Source: CAVVSD01 sp963757125
Lineage (GTDB): Bacteria; Actinomycetota; Thermoleophilia; Solirubrobacterales; Solirubrobacteraceae
Reading direction: 5' to 3'
DNA: 64,000 nt
Assembly: GCA_963757125.1 (NCBI GenBank)
Contig: CAVWQP010000003.1
Coordinates: forward strand, 186,001-250,000
Shown in pieces: positions 49,540 through 57,741 of this stretch. Position 1 is the first letter of the stretch; each line of letters starts with the position of its first letter. A program made the translations under genes and the position numbers. Below the pieces are notes generated by a model. That model searched no databases. It saw only the letters and a program-made list of their open reading frames with translations, and was not told the DNA's origin.

Positions 49540-50308
49540 GCACCTGGACCCGCGGCGCCCGGCTCGGGTCCGCGGGCCAGCGGAGCGAGAGCTCCACCGA
49601 GGAGGAGTCGTTCGTCCGTGACACCTCGCGCAGCCGGCCCGACGGATTGGCGGTGTGGACCAGGTCGTAGCGGCCCGTCGGCGCGCTCGTGCGGGTGACG
49701 CCGATCTCCTGGCCCTCGACGCGCGCCTTGTAGACGTCGGCGTACGTCGGGTCCGCCTTCAGGCCCATGTCGACCGACCGCGCGTCCGGCTGGTCCTGGC
49801 TGCACCAGCCGTTCGAGAAGCCGTTGGAGAGGCAGAAGCCCTGCTTGTGGTCGCGCACGACGACGCCCGGGGTCGTGAGGCTGCGCAGGGCGTAGCGCTC
49901 GAAGCGCAGCATGTGCCAGTGGCGGTGTCCGTAGGTCGTGACGTAGCGCATGTGCCCGATGCCGGGGACGCTGCCGACGATCGGCGAGGCCTCCGTCGGC
50001 CCGCCGTGCAGGACCTGCACGACCTGCAGCTCGCCGAGCGCGTCCCGGTGGCTGCCGCTGAGGTGCATCGGGCCGGGACCGACGTTGCGCACCGCCGAGT
50101 CGAACGAGATCGCGAATCCGTCGGTCAGCGACCCGTCGGGCGCGTGCGCGCGGCCGGCGCCGACGTTCTTGGGCACGTCCTGGATGAGGTCGGGGAGCAC
50201 CGCCGCGGACCCCTGCGACGCGGCCGACGGCACGAGGGCGACGACGGGGCCGAGCGTCAGGAGGGCGGTGAGCGCGGCGAGCCGCGCGCGCGTCACGCGT
50301 CGGCCCAC
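49487..50308 (-). CDS. Secreted lysyl oxidase-like protein
   Basis: 273 residues. Signal peptide about 1-31 (ALTALLTLGPVVALVPSAAS). VLPDLIQDVPKNVGAG is followed by VRNVGPGPMHLSG, then TTYGHRHWHMLRFERYAL, the copper-binding HxHWH block of lysyl oxidases, FCLSNGFSNGWCSQDQPDAR with two Cys, and APTGRYDLVHTANPSGRLRE near the end. Bacterial members oxidise amines in proteins or small molecules, but the Lys/Tyr that form the quinone cannot be assigned without alignment. It heads, on the opposite strand, a run of five related but altered genes. Overlaps the cupin gene by 16 bp. Confidence 0.8.
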   Translation of the reverse strand: MGRRVTRARLAALTALLTLGPVVALVPSAASQGSAAVLPDLIQDVPKNVGAGRAHAPDGSLTDGFAISFDSAVRNVGPGPMHLSGSHRDALGELQVVQVLHGGPTEASPIVGSVPGIGHMRYVTTYGHRHWHMLRFERYALRSLTTPGVVVRDHKQGFCLSNGFSNGWCSQDQPDARSVDMGLKADPTYADVYKARVEGQEIGVTRTSAPTGRYDLVHTANPSGRLREVSRTNDSSSVELSLRWPADPSRAPRVQVLRRCPGSATCGTPQTAR

Positions 50309-50667
50309 GGCACCTCGACGGAGTCCTCCTGCGGAGCGTCGCGGGCGACGACGTACTCGGCGGGGTGCTCGTCGGACAGGTTCTCGACGATGTGCGTCTC
50401 GCGCGGGGGCACGTAGAGGAGGTCGCCCTCCTCGACGACGAGGCGCTGCTCGAGGTGCTCGCCGAAGTGGATCGCGATGCGCCCGGACAGCATGTAGAGC
50501 GCGCTCTCGCAGCCCTCGTGGTAGTGCGGGCGGGACCGCGCGCCCGCCGGGACGCGGAAGCGCCCCATGTAGATGTCGTGCGCGCCGGTCGTCGCCTGGG
50601 AGATCTCGCTGCCGCCGACGACGCCGCGCGGCGTCTCCCGATCGGGCCCTGGCTTGACGACCTGCAT
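50293..50667 (-). CDS. Cupin-domain protein
   Basis: 124 residues, one conserved beta-barrel: RPHYHEGCESALYMLSGRIA (motif 1, HxH...E) and GDLLYVPPRETHIVEN (motif 2, PxxxxH). Metal-binding sensor or small enzyme; substrate unknown. ATG at 50667 with TAGGGT (50675-50680 on the minus strand) ending 7 nt upstream, hence probably leaderless. Its stop lies inside the lysyl oxidase gene, so the two are co-expressed. Confidence 0.82.
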   Translation of the reverse strand: MQVVKPGPDRETPRGVVGGSEISQATTGAHDIYMGRFRVPAGARSRPHYHEGCESALYMLSGRIAIHFGEHLEQRLVVEEGDLLYVPPRETHIVENLSDEHPAEYVVARDAPQEDSVEVPWADA

Positions 50668-50813
50668 GGGGCAGACCCTACGCCCCCGACAGACACATGA
50701 GCGATCGTTCAGGTGGACAGACGTCCGATTGGGTGGGCACCCATCCCTCTGGTTAGCTGACTGACGTCTTCCTCTGGGCACGAACGCCCGCACTGCGAAC
50801 AAGGACGTTCCTC

Positions 50814-52223
50814 ATGTTCCACCCTCGCCTGCGACGGGCCTCGCTGGCCCTCGCCGCGACGATCTCGGCTGCCGTCGTGCTGTCCCCCGTCGCGATGGCC
50901 GCCCCCGGAGACCTGCCCGACCTCGAGCAGAGCGCCCCGACCAACATCTCGGGCGGCTACTTCGACGACCACTCCATCGGCGGCGACGACCACCTCGGCT
51001 GGGGCTACGGGACATCCGATCCCGAGCCGCTGGCCATCCGGCTGCAGTCGACGGTCCACAACGCGGGCGCCGGTGCGCTCGGCCTGTGCGGCTACACGGC
51101 CGGTGGCGGCTGGATGCGCGCGTACCAGACGACCGGCGACGTCGCGACGTGCGCAGGATCTGCACCCGCGAGCGGGGCGAGCGGCTGGTTCCGCTACGCG
51201 ACCGCGAACCACAGCTCGGGCGGCGAGTTCAATCGCTTCCACGCGATGGACGTGCAGCGCTTCGCCCTCGTCCCGCTGCCCGCGGCGCAGGGGGGCCCGG
51301 CCGCCGGCGCCCCGACGTTCTGGGACACCGACTGGGGCACGTGCCTGAACGACAACGAGTGGATGGACTGCGAGGCGAGCCCGGCCGCGGCCCGCGCGAC
51401 GGTCGCTGTGGCGCCCGGCGCGACGAAGATCACCCAGGAGGGCGCGCCCGACCAGGCGCTCATCGCCATCCCGGCGCCGGTGCGGGCGCAGCTGGCCGAC
51501 GGCCGCTACCAGGTCGTCGCCATCTCCAACCCGTACGGCGCGCTGCATGAGTCGGGCACCGGCTACGGCAGCGTCAACTGCACGACCGTGGACGTCTCCG
51601 GCGCGGCGGGCTACAGCAACTTCGCCGTCAACCAGAGCGCGACGCAGCTGTCGACGTGCCTGCTGCCGAAGACGCTCCCTGCGGCCCTGACCGGCCCGGG
51701 CGGGACCGATCCGTTCCGCGGCGCCTCGGCGCTGACGTGCGCCTCGCTGGTGAGCGACACCGGCCACTGCTGGGCGACGATGCCGACGACGACCACGCCG
51801 CTGGCACCGCACCCCGCAGCCAAGACGAATGCGACCGGCACCCCGACACCGACCGCCACGACGACGGTCGCCAAGGGCGCGGCCGTCAGCACCCCGGCGC
51901 CCACCCCGCCGCCGGTCGTCAAGCCGTTGCCGCTCCCGAAGCTGACGAAGACCGCGGCGACGTCGTACGCCCGCACCGCGCTGGGCCGCCAGTACGGCTC
52001 GACCGCCTCGGCGGGCAAGGTGACGTGCGTCCTGACGGGCGGCGCGAGCGCCGAGTGCGCGGTGAGCTGGAAGGGCGCCCGCAACGTCACGTACTCGGGC
52101 ACCGAGCACGTGTGGTTCACCTCGACCGCGACCCGTGTGTCGTGGGAGTGGGACATGGACATCAAGCAGTCGGGCAAGTCGGGCACCACGCACTCCGCCG
52201 GGGTTGGCGGGGTCGTGGGGTAG
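50814..52223 (+). CDS. Secreted lysyl-oxidase-like paralog A
   Basis: 469 residues. Signal peptide 1-29 (cleavage after PVAMA). Core about 30-320: APGDLPDLEQSAP, GYFDDHSIGGDDHLGWGYG, VHNAGAGALGLCGY, SGWFRYATANHSS, FNRFHAMDVQRFALVPLP, DTDWGTCLNDNEWMDC, ITQEGAPDQALIAIP and YQVVAISNPYGALHESG. A Thr/Pro linker (about 345-385) leads to a C-terminal module beginning YARTALGRQYGS with two Cys and ending in a basic Ser/Gly tail. Order and spacing parallel the neighbouring lysyl oxidase-like protein but the HxHWH block reads FNRFH. ATG at 50814, AAGGA 8 nt upstream. Confidence 0.8.
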   Translation: MFHPRLRRASLALAATISAAVVLSPVAMAAPGDLPDLEQSAPTNISGGYFDDHSIGGDDHLGWGYGTSDPEPLAIRLQSTVHNAGAGALGLCGYTAGGGWMRAYQTTGDVATCAGSAPASGASGWFRYATANHSSGGEFNRFHAMDVQRFALVPLPAAQGGPAAGAPTFWDTDWGTCLNDNEWMDCEASPAAARATVAVAPGATKITQEGAPDQALIAIPAPVRAQLADGRYQVVAISNPYGALHESGTGYGSVNCTTVDVSGAAGYSNFAVNQSATQLSTCLLPKTLPAALTGPGGTDPFRGASALTCASLVSDTGHCWATMPTTTTPLAPHPAAKTNATGTPTPTATTTVAKGAAVSTPAPTPPPVVKPLPLPKLTKTAATSYARTALGRQYGSTASAGKVTCVLTGGASAECAVSWKGARNVTYSGTEHVWFTSTATRVSWEWDMDIKQSGKSGTTHSAGVGGVVG

Positions 52224-52706
52224 GTCGGTCGTTCGCTCCGCTCGTGGCGCCTCTGGCGCCGCGCTGCGGGGTTCGGACAGCTCATCGAGGGAGGGTCAGG
52301 CAGTGGCCGGTGTTCTCGCCGCTGCGCCCTCGCCGAGATCGGGCGTGAACGATTTCCCTCGCAGGGCGGGGGCGATCGTTCACGCTCGCCCGTGTTGGGA
52401 AGCTGGCCTCCACCAGTGGTCACTTTCCGTCGCATATCGACGTTTTCGACCACTCGCGCTGACCTGGCCGCGGCCGGCTGGACCGCTGCCCGTCCCGTCC
52501 GCCTCGGTGGGCAGTCGGGCACGGCTGGCCCACGCACGCGCCGCGAGCCGAGCTCCGCCGCGACCGCCGCGCCACCTGGAGCGATCCACCGGAAAGAGGA
52601 CGCACGTCCGATGGTTCGCCCCCACCCACAGGCGTAGGGTCCTACCCGTCCCACCAGTCTCTGTGGGCAGCGACGTTCCACCACGACGGACAAGGAAGTC
52701 CTTCAC
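52224..52706. other. 483-bp non-coding gap between paralogs A and B
   Basis: No supported gene. It contains a small GGCGCCtctGGCGCC hairpin after paralog A, an inverted repeat GTGAACGAT (52345-52353)/ATCGTTCAC (52375-52383), and ACGTCCGAT at 52604-52612, a 9-mer that also occurs at 50721-50729, about 90-105 bp before the start of paralog A. The core GCGATCGTTCA is shared by both upstream regions (50701-50711 and within 52372-52382). These may be sites for a common regulator. TAGGGT further on could serve as the -10 element of paralog B. Confidence 0.45.
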
Positions 52707-54224
52707 ATGCTCCACATTCGCTGGCGGCGCGCCACGATGGCCGCCGTCGCTTCGCTGTGCGCCTCGGCGGCGATCGTTCCCGCCGCCATCGCTGCACCGG
52801 GCGATCTCCCCGACCTGGTGCAGAGCGTCCCGACCGCCCCTGCCGCCACCCCCGACGCGGATACGGGCCTGGTCAACTGGGGTGGGTTCTTCGACGATCA
52901 CTCGATCGGCGGCGACAACCACATGGGCTGGAGCCACAGCGGCTCCGATCCCGAGGCCCTGTCGGTGCGGTTCCAGTCCACGCTCAGCAACGTCGGCAAC
53001 GGCGCGCTCGAGCTCTGCGGCTACCCGTCGAGCAGCGCCGCCTGGCTGCGCAGCTTCCAGACCACGCCGGGCGACCTCGCCGCCTGCCCCGGCAACGCGC
53101 CGGCCACCGGCGCCTCCGGCTGGTTCCGCTACGCGGTCGCCAACCACTCCTCCACCGGTGAGTTCAACCGCTGGCACCTCATGGACCTCCAGCGCTTCGC
53201 GCTCGTGCCCACCGGCGCGACCGCGGCGGCAGGCGCCCGCACCCAGTGGGACAGCCGCTGGGGCACGTGCATGAACGACAACCAGTTCATGGACTGCGAG
53301 CACGACGCGAACGCCAACCGCCTCCAGGTCGGCATCGCCGCGCACGCCGACAAGGTCACGGAGGAGGGCGCGCCCGACCAGACGGTCGTCGCGTTCCCCA
53401 ACCGCGTCCCGAACGGCACGTACCAGCTCGTCGCGATCTCGAACCCCTACGGGGCGATCCGCGAGGCCGGCACGACCTACGGCAGCGTCTCCTGCGTCGC
53501 CCTGCAGGTCACCGGCGACGAGGGCCTCGGCGAGTGGAAGGTCTACGGGACCGGCCAGCCGGCGAACTGCCAGCTGCCGACCGCCATCCCGGGCGCGCTC
53601 ACCGGCCCCGGCGGCACGGACCCGTTCGCGGGTGCGAACCCGGTTGCCGCGTGCAACCCGCTCCTGACGACGACCGGCCACTGCTGGGACACGATCCCGG
53701 TCGACGGCGCACACCCGCTCGCGCACACGAACGTGCACGACAACTCGACGGCGACCGCCACGCGCACCGTCGCCCAGTACGGCGCGGTCGGCACCTACGG
53801 CGGCGGCGGCGGTGGGAACCCCGGGGCGGCGGCGGCGGTGGCACGATCACGCCGCCGCGCACCGTGCTCACCCGACCGCGATCCCGGGCCCCGATCGGCG
53901 AACCCGCCCAAGGGCGCGCTCACGCTCCCGACGCTCGAGGCCCGCAAGGCCCGCTCGTACACCCGCACCGCCCTCCGCAGGACGTTCGGCACGCTGCCGA
54001 CCTCCGCGAAGGTCACGTGCCGGGCGACCGGCGGCGCCAACCAGGCCTGCACCACGAGCTGGAAGCGGTCCGGCAAGAGCTACACCGGCACCGTCCGCGT
54101 GTGGTTCACGTCGACCACGACCCAGGTCTCCTGGAACTACGACCTCGCCGTGCAGCGCAAGCAGCACGGTCACCGGACCACCACGACGACGCGCGGCGCG
54201 CGCGTCGGAGGGACGGTCGCCTAG
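52707..54224 (+). CDS. Secreted lysyl-oxidase-like paralog B
   Basis: 505 residues, open throughout. Signal peptide 1-31 (SAAIVPAAIA). Core: DLPDLVQSVP, GGFFDDHSIGGDNHMGWSHS, LSNVGNGALELCGYP, SGWFRYAVANHSS, FNRWHLMDLQRFALVP, SRWGTCMNDNQFMDC, VTEEGAPDQTVVAFP and YQLVAISNPYGAIREAG. The linker is Gly-rich, then SYTRTALRRTFGTLPTSAKV opens the C-terminal basic two-Cys module with CTTSWKRSGKSYTGTVRVWF. Between 53810 and 53910 the reading GAAAAVARSRRRAPCS is unlike linkers in the other copies, while another frame continues Gly-rich, so two compensating extra bases are suspected. ATG at 52707 with AAGGA 10 nt upstream. Confidence 0.82.
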   Translation: MLHIRWRRATMAAVASLCASAAIVPAAIAAPGDLPDLVQSVPTAPAATPDADTGLVNWGGFFDDHSIGGDNHMGWSHSGSDPEALSVRFQSTLSNVGNGALELCGYPSSSAAWLRSFQTTPGDLAACPGNAPATGASGWFRYAVANHSSTGEFNRWHLMDLQRFALVPTGATAAAGARTQWDSRWGTCMNDNQFMDCEHDANANRLQVGIAAHADKVTEEGAPDQTVVAFPNRVPNGTYQLVAISNPYGAIREAGTTYGSVSCVALQVTGDEGLGEWKVYGTGQPANCQLPTAIPGALTGPGGTDPFAGANPVAACNPLLTTTGHCWDTIPVDGAHPLAHTNVHDNSTATATRTVAQYGAVGTYGGGGGGNPGAAAAVARSRRRAPCSPDRDPGPRSANPPKGALTLPTLEARKARSYTRTALRRTFGTLPTSAKVTCRATGGANQACTTSWKRSGKSYTGTVRVWFTSTTTQVSWNYDLAVQRKQHGHRTTTTTRGARVGGTVA

Positions 54225-54267
54225 AGGTCTCTGAGGCCGCGCCGGCCGCTCCCCGAGAGGGAGTGCT

Positions 54268-54305
54268 CGCGACGCGGGATGCGTTCCACCGCAACCCGCG
54301 TCGCG
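54268..54305 (+). terminator. Stem-loop after paralog B
   Basis: CGCGACGCGGG (54268-54278) pairs with CCCGCGTCGCG (54295-54305) around a 16-nt loop, 44 nt after the stop. No T tract; typical of GC-rich actinobacterial terminators. Confidence 0.5.
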
Positions 54306-54504
54306 CAGCCGGTGTTACACGCAGGAGAAGGTGATGCGAACGGTGGTGCGCCAAGGAGGCGCGCCGCCGTTTCGTCTGCGCCGGGCCAGGGCGCGGGCGG
54401 CCTCCGCCGGACGGATGTGCGAGTGCGCATGTATCCCGCGGATGGTGGGGTGGCGCATCGCCCCCCGGGCCAAAACTGTCAATTCCCGGACAAGGATGTT
54501 CAAC

Positions 54505-55982
54505 TTGCTCTCCGTCTTGCGGCACAGGCGCACACGAATCGCGCTGACCGCCGCCGTTGCATCTCTCTCCCTCGCCGCGCTGCCTGCCGGCGCGCACGCT
54601 GCCCTCGTCCAGGGGCAGCCGCAGAACGTGCAGGGCGGGTTCGACGACGACCACTCCATCGGTGGTGACAACCACCTCGGCTGGAGCTACACCGGCACCG
54701 GCGGGACCTCGCAGGCGGAGCCGCTCGCGATCACGTTCGGCACGCACGCTGACGAACACCGGTCCCGAACCAGTTCCGCGTCTGTGGCTACAACCCCAAC
54801 GGAGGCTGGATGGGCGCCTACGAGGTCGTCGGCGCCAGCTGTCCCGCGACGTGCTGCCGGCGCGGGCGCTCAGGACGGCTGGTTCCGCTACGTGACCGCG
54901 AACCACAGCAACCCGAACGCGACGCCGCCGGGCTCCGCGTTCAACCGCTGGCACCTCATGGACCTCCAGCGCTTCGCGCTCGTCCCGCTGCCGACGTCGC
55001 TCGGCGGTCCCGCCGGCGCCTACACCGCGTGGGACACCACGTGGGGCACGTGCCTCAGCGACGGCGACCTGACGCATGGACTGCGAGCAGGACGCGCCGG
55101 CGGCAGGCGACGCTCACCACGAGCATTCCCGCGGGCGCGGCGAAGACGACGCAGGAGCTCAACCCGGCCCCGGACGCGGAGCGCATCGCGATCCCCGCCG
55201 ACGCGCGGGCGGCGTTCCCGGACGGCGCGTACCAGATCGTCGCGATCTCCAACCCGTACGGCCAGTACGGCGGCGGCCCGAGCATCTCGCTGCACGACGA
55301 TCTCGCTCTCCGGCGTCACGGCTACGACCCGCAGGTCACGCAGGTGGGTGGCCAGCCCGAGCACGTGCTACGTGCCTGCGGCCATGCTGCGCGGGCCTCA
55401 CCGGCCCTGGCGGCCGTGACCCGATGGCCGAGCGCGCACGGCGCAACCTGCACGCTCAGCGTGACGCCGTGCCCGCGACCGGCCATTGCTGGGCGACCGT
55501 GCCGATGGGCCGACCGATCCGGTACCGCCGCATCCGCTGGCGCAGTCGAACGTGAACGCCGCGGGCTTCCCGACGATCACGGCGACGAACACCGTCCCGG
55601 TCGCCTACGGGCCGCAGGTCGTCAACCCGCCGCCGTCGTCCGGCGCAAGAGCAACCCGCCCGCGGGTGCCTCGGGCCAGCCGCGCACCGTCCGTCGTCTC
55701 ACCACGACGAACTCGAAGACCTACACGACCGCCGCGCTGCGCAAGCAGTTCGGCAAGGGCCTCAGCCGCCTGCGGATCTCGTGCCGCGTGCGGACGTCGA
55801 CCGCGTCGACGTGCTCGGTGTCCTGGCGCAAGTCGGGCGCGAGCTACAAGGGCAACGTGTGGCTCCGCTACAAGACCGTCCGCAGCCGCCTGCGCTGGCA
55901 GTACCGGCTCGAGGTCAAGAAGACGAAGTCCGGGCACACGCAGACCGTGACCCGCTCGTACAAGACCGGCGGCACGTTCTAG
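54505..55982 (+). CDS. Secreted lysyl-oxidase-like paralog C (multiple frame breaks)
   Basis: TTG at 54505 is chosen over ATG 54496 because AAGGA then lies 8 nt upstream, as in paralog A. Signal peptide ends near PAGAHAA. Pieces in successive frames give GGFDDDHSIGGDNHLGWSYT, FRVCGYNPNGGWMGAYEVVG, DGWFRYVTANHSNPNA, FNRWHLMDLQRFALVPLP, TTWGTCLSDGDL, MDCEQDAPAA, YQIVAISNPYGQYGG and a C-terminal TYTTAALRKQFGKGLSRLRI module. At least five extra bases (about 54750, 54765, 54870, 55074 and 55110) and more toward 55600 are needed. All conserved blocks survive in order, so an intact gene with consensus errors is more likely than decay. Confidence 0.65.
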
Positions 55983-56012
55983 CCACCGGCACCCGCAACC
56001 TGGGGAAGGAGA

Positions 56013-56043
56013 GCGGCGGCGCGCCCAACGGGAGCGCCGCCGC
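56013..56043 (+). terminator. Stem-loop after paralog C
   Basis: GCGGCGGCGC (56013-56022) pairs with GCGCCGCCGC (56034-56043) across an 11-nt loop, 31 nt past the stop of paralog C. Without a T run. Confidence 0.5.
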
Positions 56044-56171
56044 GCCCAGGCTGCGCGGGAGGTTTCAGGTTTTCGCGGACGCACGTTCTAGTGCGCACCG
56101 CCGGGTCGGGTGATGATCTGCGTGCCCCGCCCTCCGGGCCGCCCGCTCCGACTCCGAGGAAGGCCATCCCC

Positions 56172-57599
56172 ATGTCACGCTCCTTCCGCCGTACGTGCGC
56201 GCTGCTCGCGCCGGCGGCAGTCCTGCTCTCGCTCCTCATCCCCGCGGCCGCATCCGCGGCGCCGGGCGACCTGCCGGATCTCGTCCAGTCCCGCCCCGGC
56301 AACGTCGTCGGCGGCTACTTCGACGACCACTCGATCTCCGGCGACAACCACCTCGGGTGGAGCTACGGGACGTCGCAGTCCGAGCCGCTCGCCATCGACT
56401 TCTCCAGCGCGATCTACAACCAGGGCGCCGGCGCGCTCGAGCTCTGCGGCTTCCAGAGCGGGACGGCGGGCTGGATGCGCGCGTTCCAGGTCGCGCCCGG
56501 CGTGCTCGGCAACGACTGCCCGCCGAGCGCGCCCGCGTCCGCCGGCGTGGGCTGGTTCCGGAACATCGCGGCGAACCACTCGTCGACCAACGCGTTCAAC
56601 CGGTGGCACTTCATGGACCTGCAGCGCTTCGCGCTCGTGCCGCTGCCGCCGTCGCTCGGCGGGCCGTCGGCCGCCGCGACCGCGTGGGACACGTACTGGG
56701 GCACCTGCCTGAACCTCGGTGACCCGTCGCTGTTCTGCTCCAACGACCCCGCTGCCCCGTCGCTGCCGACCGGCATCGCGTCGGGCCAGGGCAAGGTCAC
56801 GCAGGACGGCGCGCCCGACGACCAGCGGATCGCGATCCCCGCCGACTCGCGCGGCTCGTTCCCCGACGGCGCGTACCAGGTCGTCGCGATCTCCAACCCG
56901 TACGGCCTCATCACCGAGGCGGGCACGACGAGCGGCAGCGTGGCCTGCACCCAGGTGCAGCTCGCCAACGCACCCGCGTACACCGGCTTCACCGCGACGC
57001 CCGTCGCCGCGGCGCCGGCCACGTGCTACGTCCCGCGGACGCTCCCTGCGGCCCTCAGCGGCCCGGGCGGGCGCGACCCGATGGCGAGCGCCGGGCCGAC
57101 GACCCCGCCCTGCACGATCCTCGCGGCGAGCCTGCACTGCTGGGCGACGGTGCCGATGGCCGGCGCGAACACCCCGGCGGTCTCCAACACGAACGCGACG
57201 GCGGCCGCCACCATCGTCGGTACGGACCTCGTGCCGGTCCCGCAGGGCGCCGACTACCGCGCGAACCCGGCACCGCCCGCGGCGCCGCCGATCACGCCGC
57301 GCTCGACGCGCCGCCTGACCGTCTCAGCCTCCACCGCGCACGTCCGCACGGCACTGCGCAAGCGGTTCGGCCGCAACCTCAAGCGACTTCGTGTGTCTTG
57401 CCACGTGACGGCATCGACCAAGTCGACCTGCACGGTGCGTTGGAGCAAGAAGGGCGCGAGCTATCGCGGCAAGGTGTTCCTGCGACTGCGCACGGTGAAG
57501 GCTCGACTGCGTTGGCAGTACCGCGTGGACGTCACCAAGCGCAAGAGCGGGAGGACGCAGCACATCCGCTGGTCCTACAAGACCGGAGGGATCGCCTGA
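56172..57599 (+). CDS. Secreted lysyl-oxidase-like paralog D
   Basis: 475 residues. Signal peptide 1-32 (LLSLLIPAAASAA). Core: PGDLPDLVQSRPGNVVGG, YFDDHSISGDNHLGWSYGTS, NQGAGALELCGFQ, VGWFRNIAANHSSTNA, FNRWHFMDLQRFALVPLPPS, WGTCLNLGDPSLFC, VTQDGAPDDQRIAIPADSRG and YQVVAISNPYGLITEAG. C-terminal module begins STAHVRTALRKRFGRNLKRL, with CHV...CTVRWSKKGASYRGKV. The alternating basic and aromatic residues of this module suggest binding to an acidic polymer. ATG at 56172 after GAGGAAGG. Confidence 0.83.
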   Translation: MSRSFRRTCALLAPAAVLLSLLIPAAASAAPGDLPDLVQSRPGNVVGGYFDDHSISGDNHLGWSYGTSQSEPLAIDFSSAIYNQGAGALELCGFQSGTAGWMRAFQVAPGVLGNDCPPSAPASAGVGWFRNIAANHSSTNAFNRWHFMDLQRFALVPLPPSLGGPSAAATAWDTYWGTCLNLGDPSLFCSNDPAAPSLPTGIASGQGKVTQDGAPDDQRIAIPADSRGSFPDGAYQVVAISNPYGLITEAGTTSGSVACTQVQLANAPAYTGFTATPVAAAPATCYVPRTLPAALSGPGGRDPMASAGPTTPPCTILAASLHCWATVPMAGANTPAVSNTNATAAATIVGTDLVPVPQGADYRANPAPPAAPPITPRSTRRLTVSASTAHVRTALRKRFGRNLKRLRVSCHVTASTKSTCTVRWSKKGASYRGKVFLRLRTVKARLRWQYRVDVTKRKSGRTQHIRWSYKTGGIA

Positions 57600-57636
57600 G
57601 CCCACCACAGCTCGCGGTTTGCGTACTTGGCATACC

Positions 57637-57652
57637 GGAAACAGGTGTTTCC
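57637..57652. repeat. Perfect 16-bp palindromic site upstream of paralog E
   Basis: GGAAACA-GG-TGTTTCC, about 90 bp before the start of paralog E, in a 142-bp leader that the other paralogs lack. AT-richer than its surroundings. A regulator-binding site is plausible; nothing shows which. Confidence 0.45.
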
Positions 57653-57741
57653 TGGGAGGATGCCGCCCACGTGATGGACGCCGGGACCGCCACCGGCTTT
57701 GCAGGCAATTCAACTGTCGGAGAAACCCAGGGGGGATTCTC

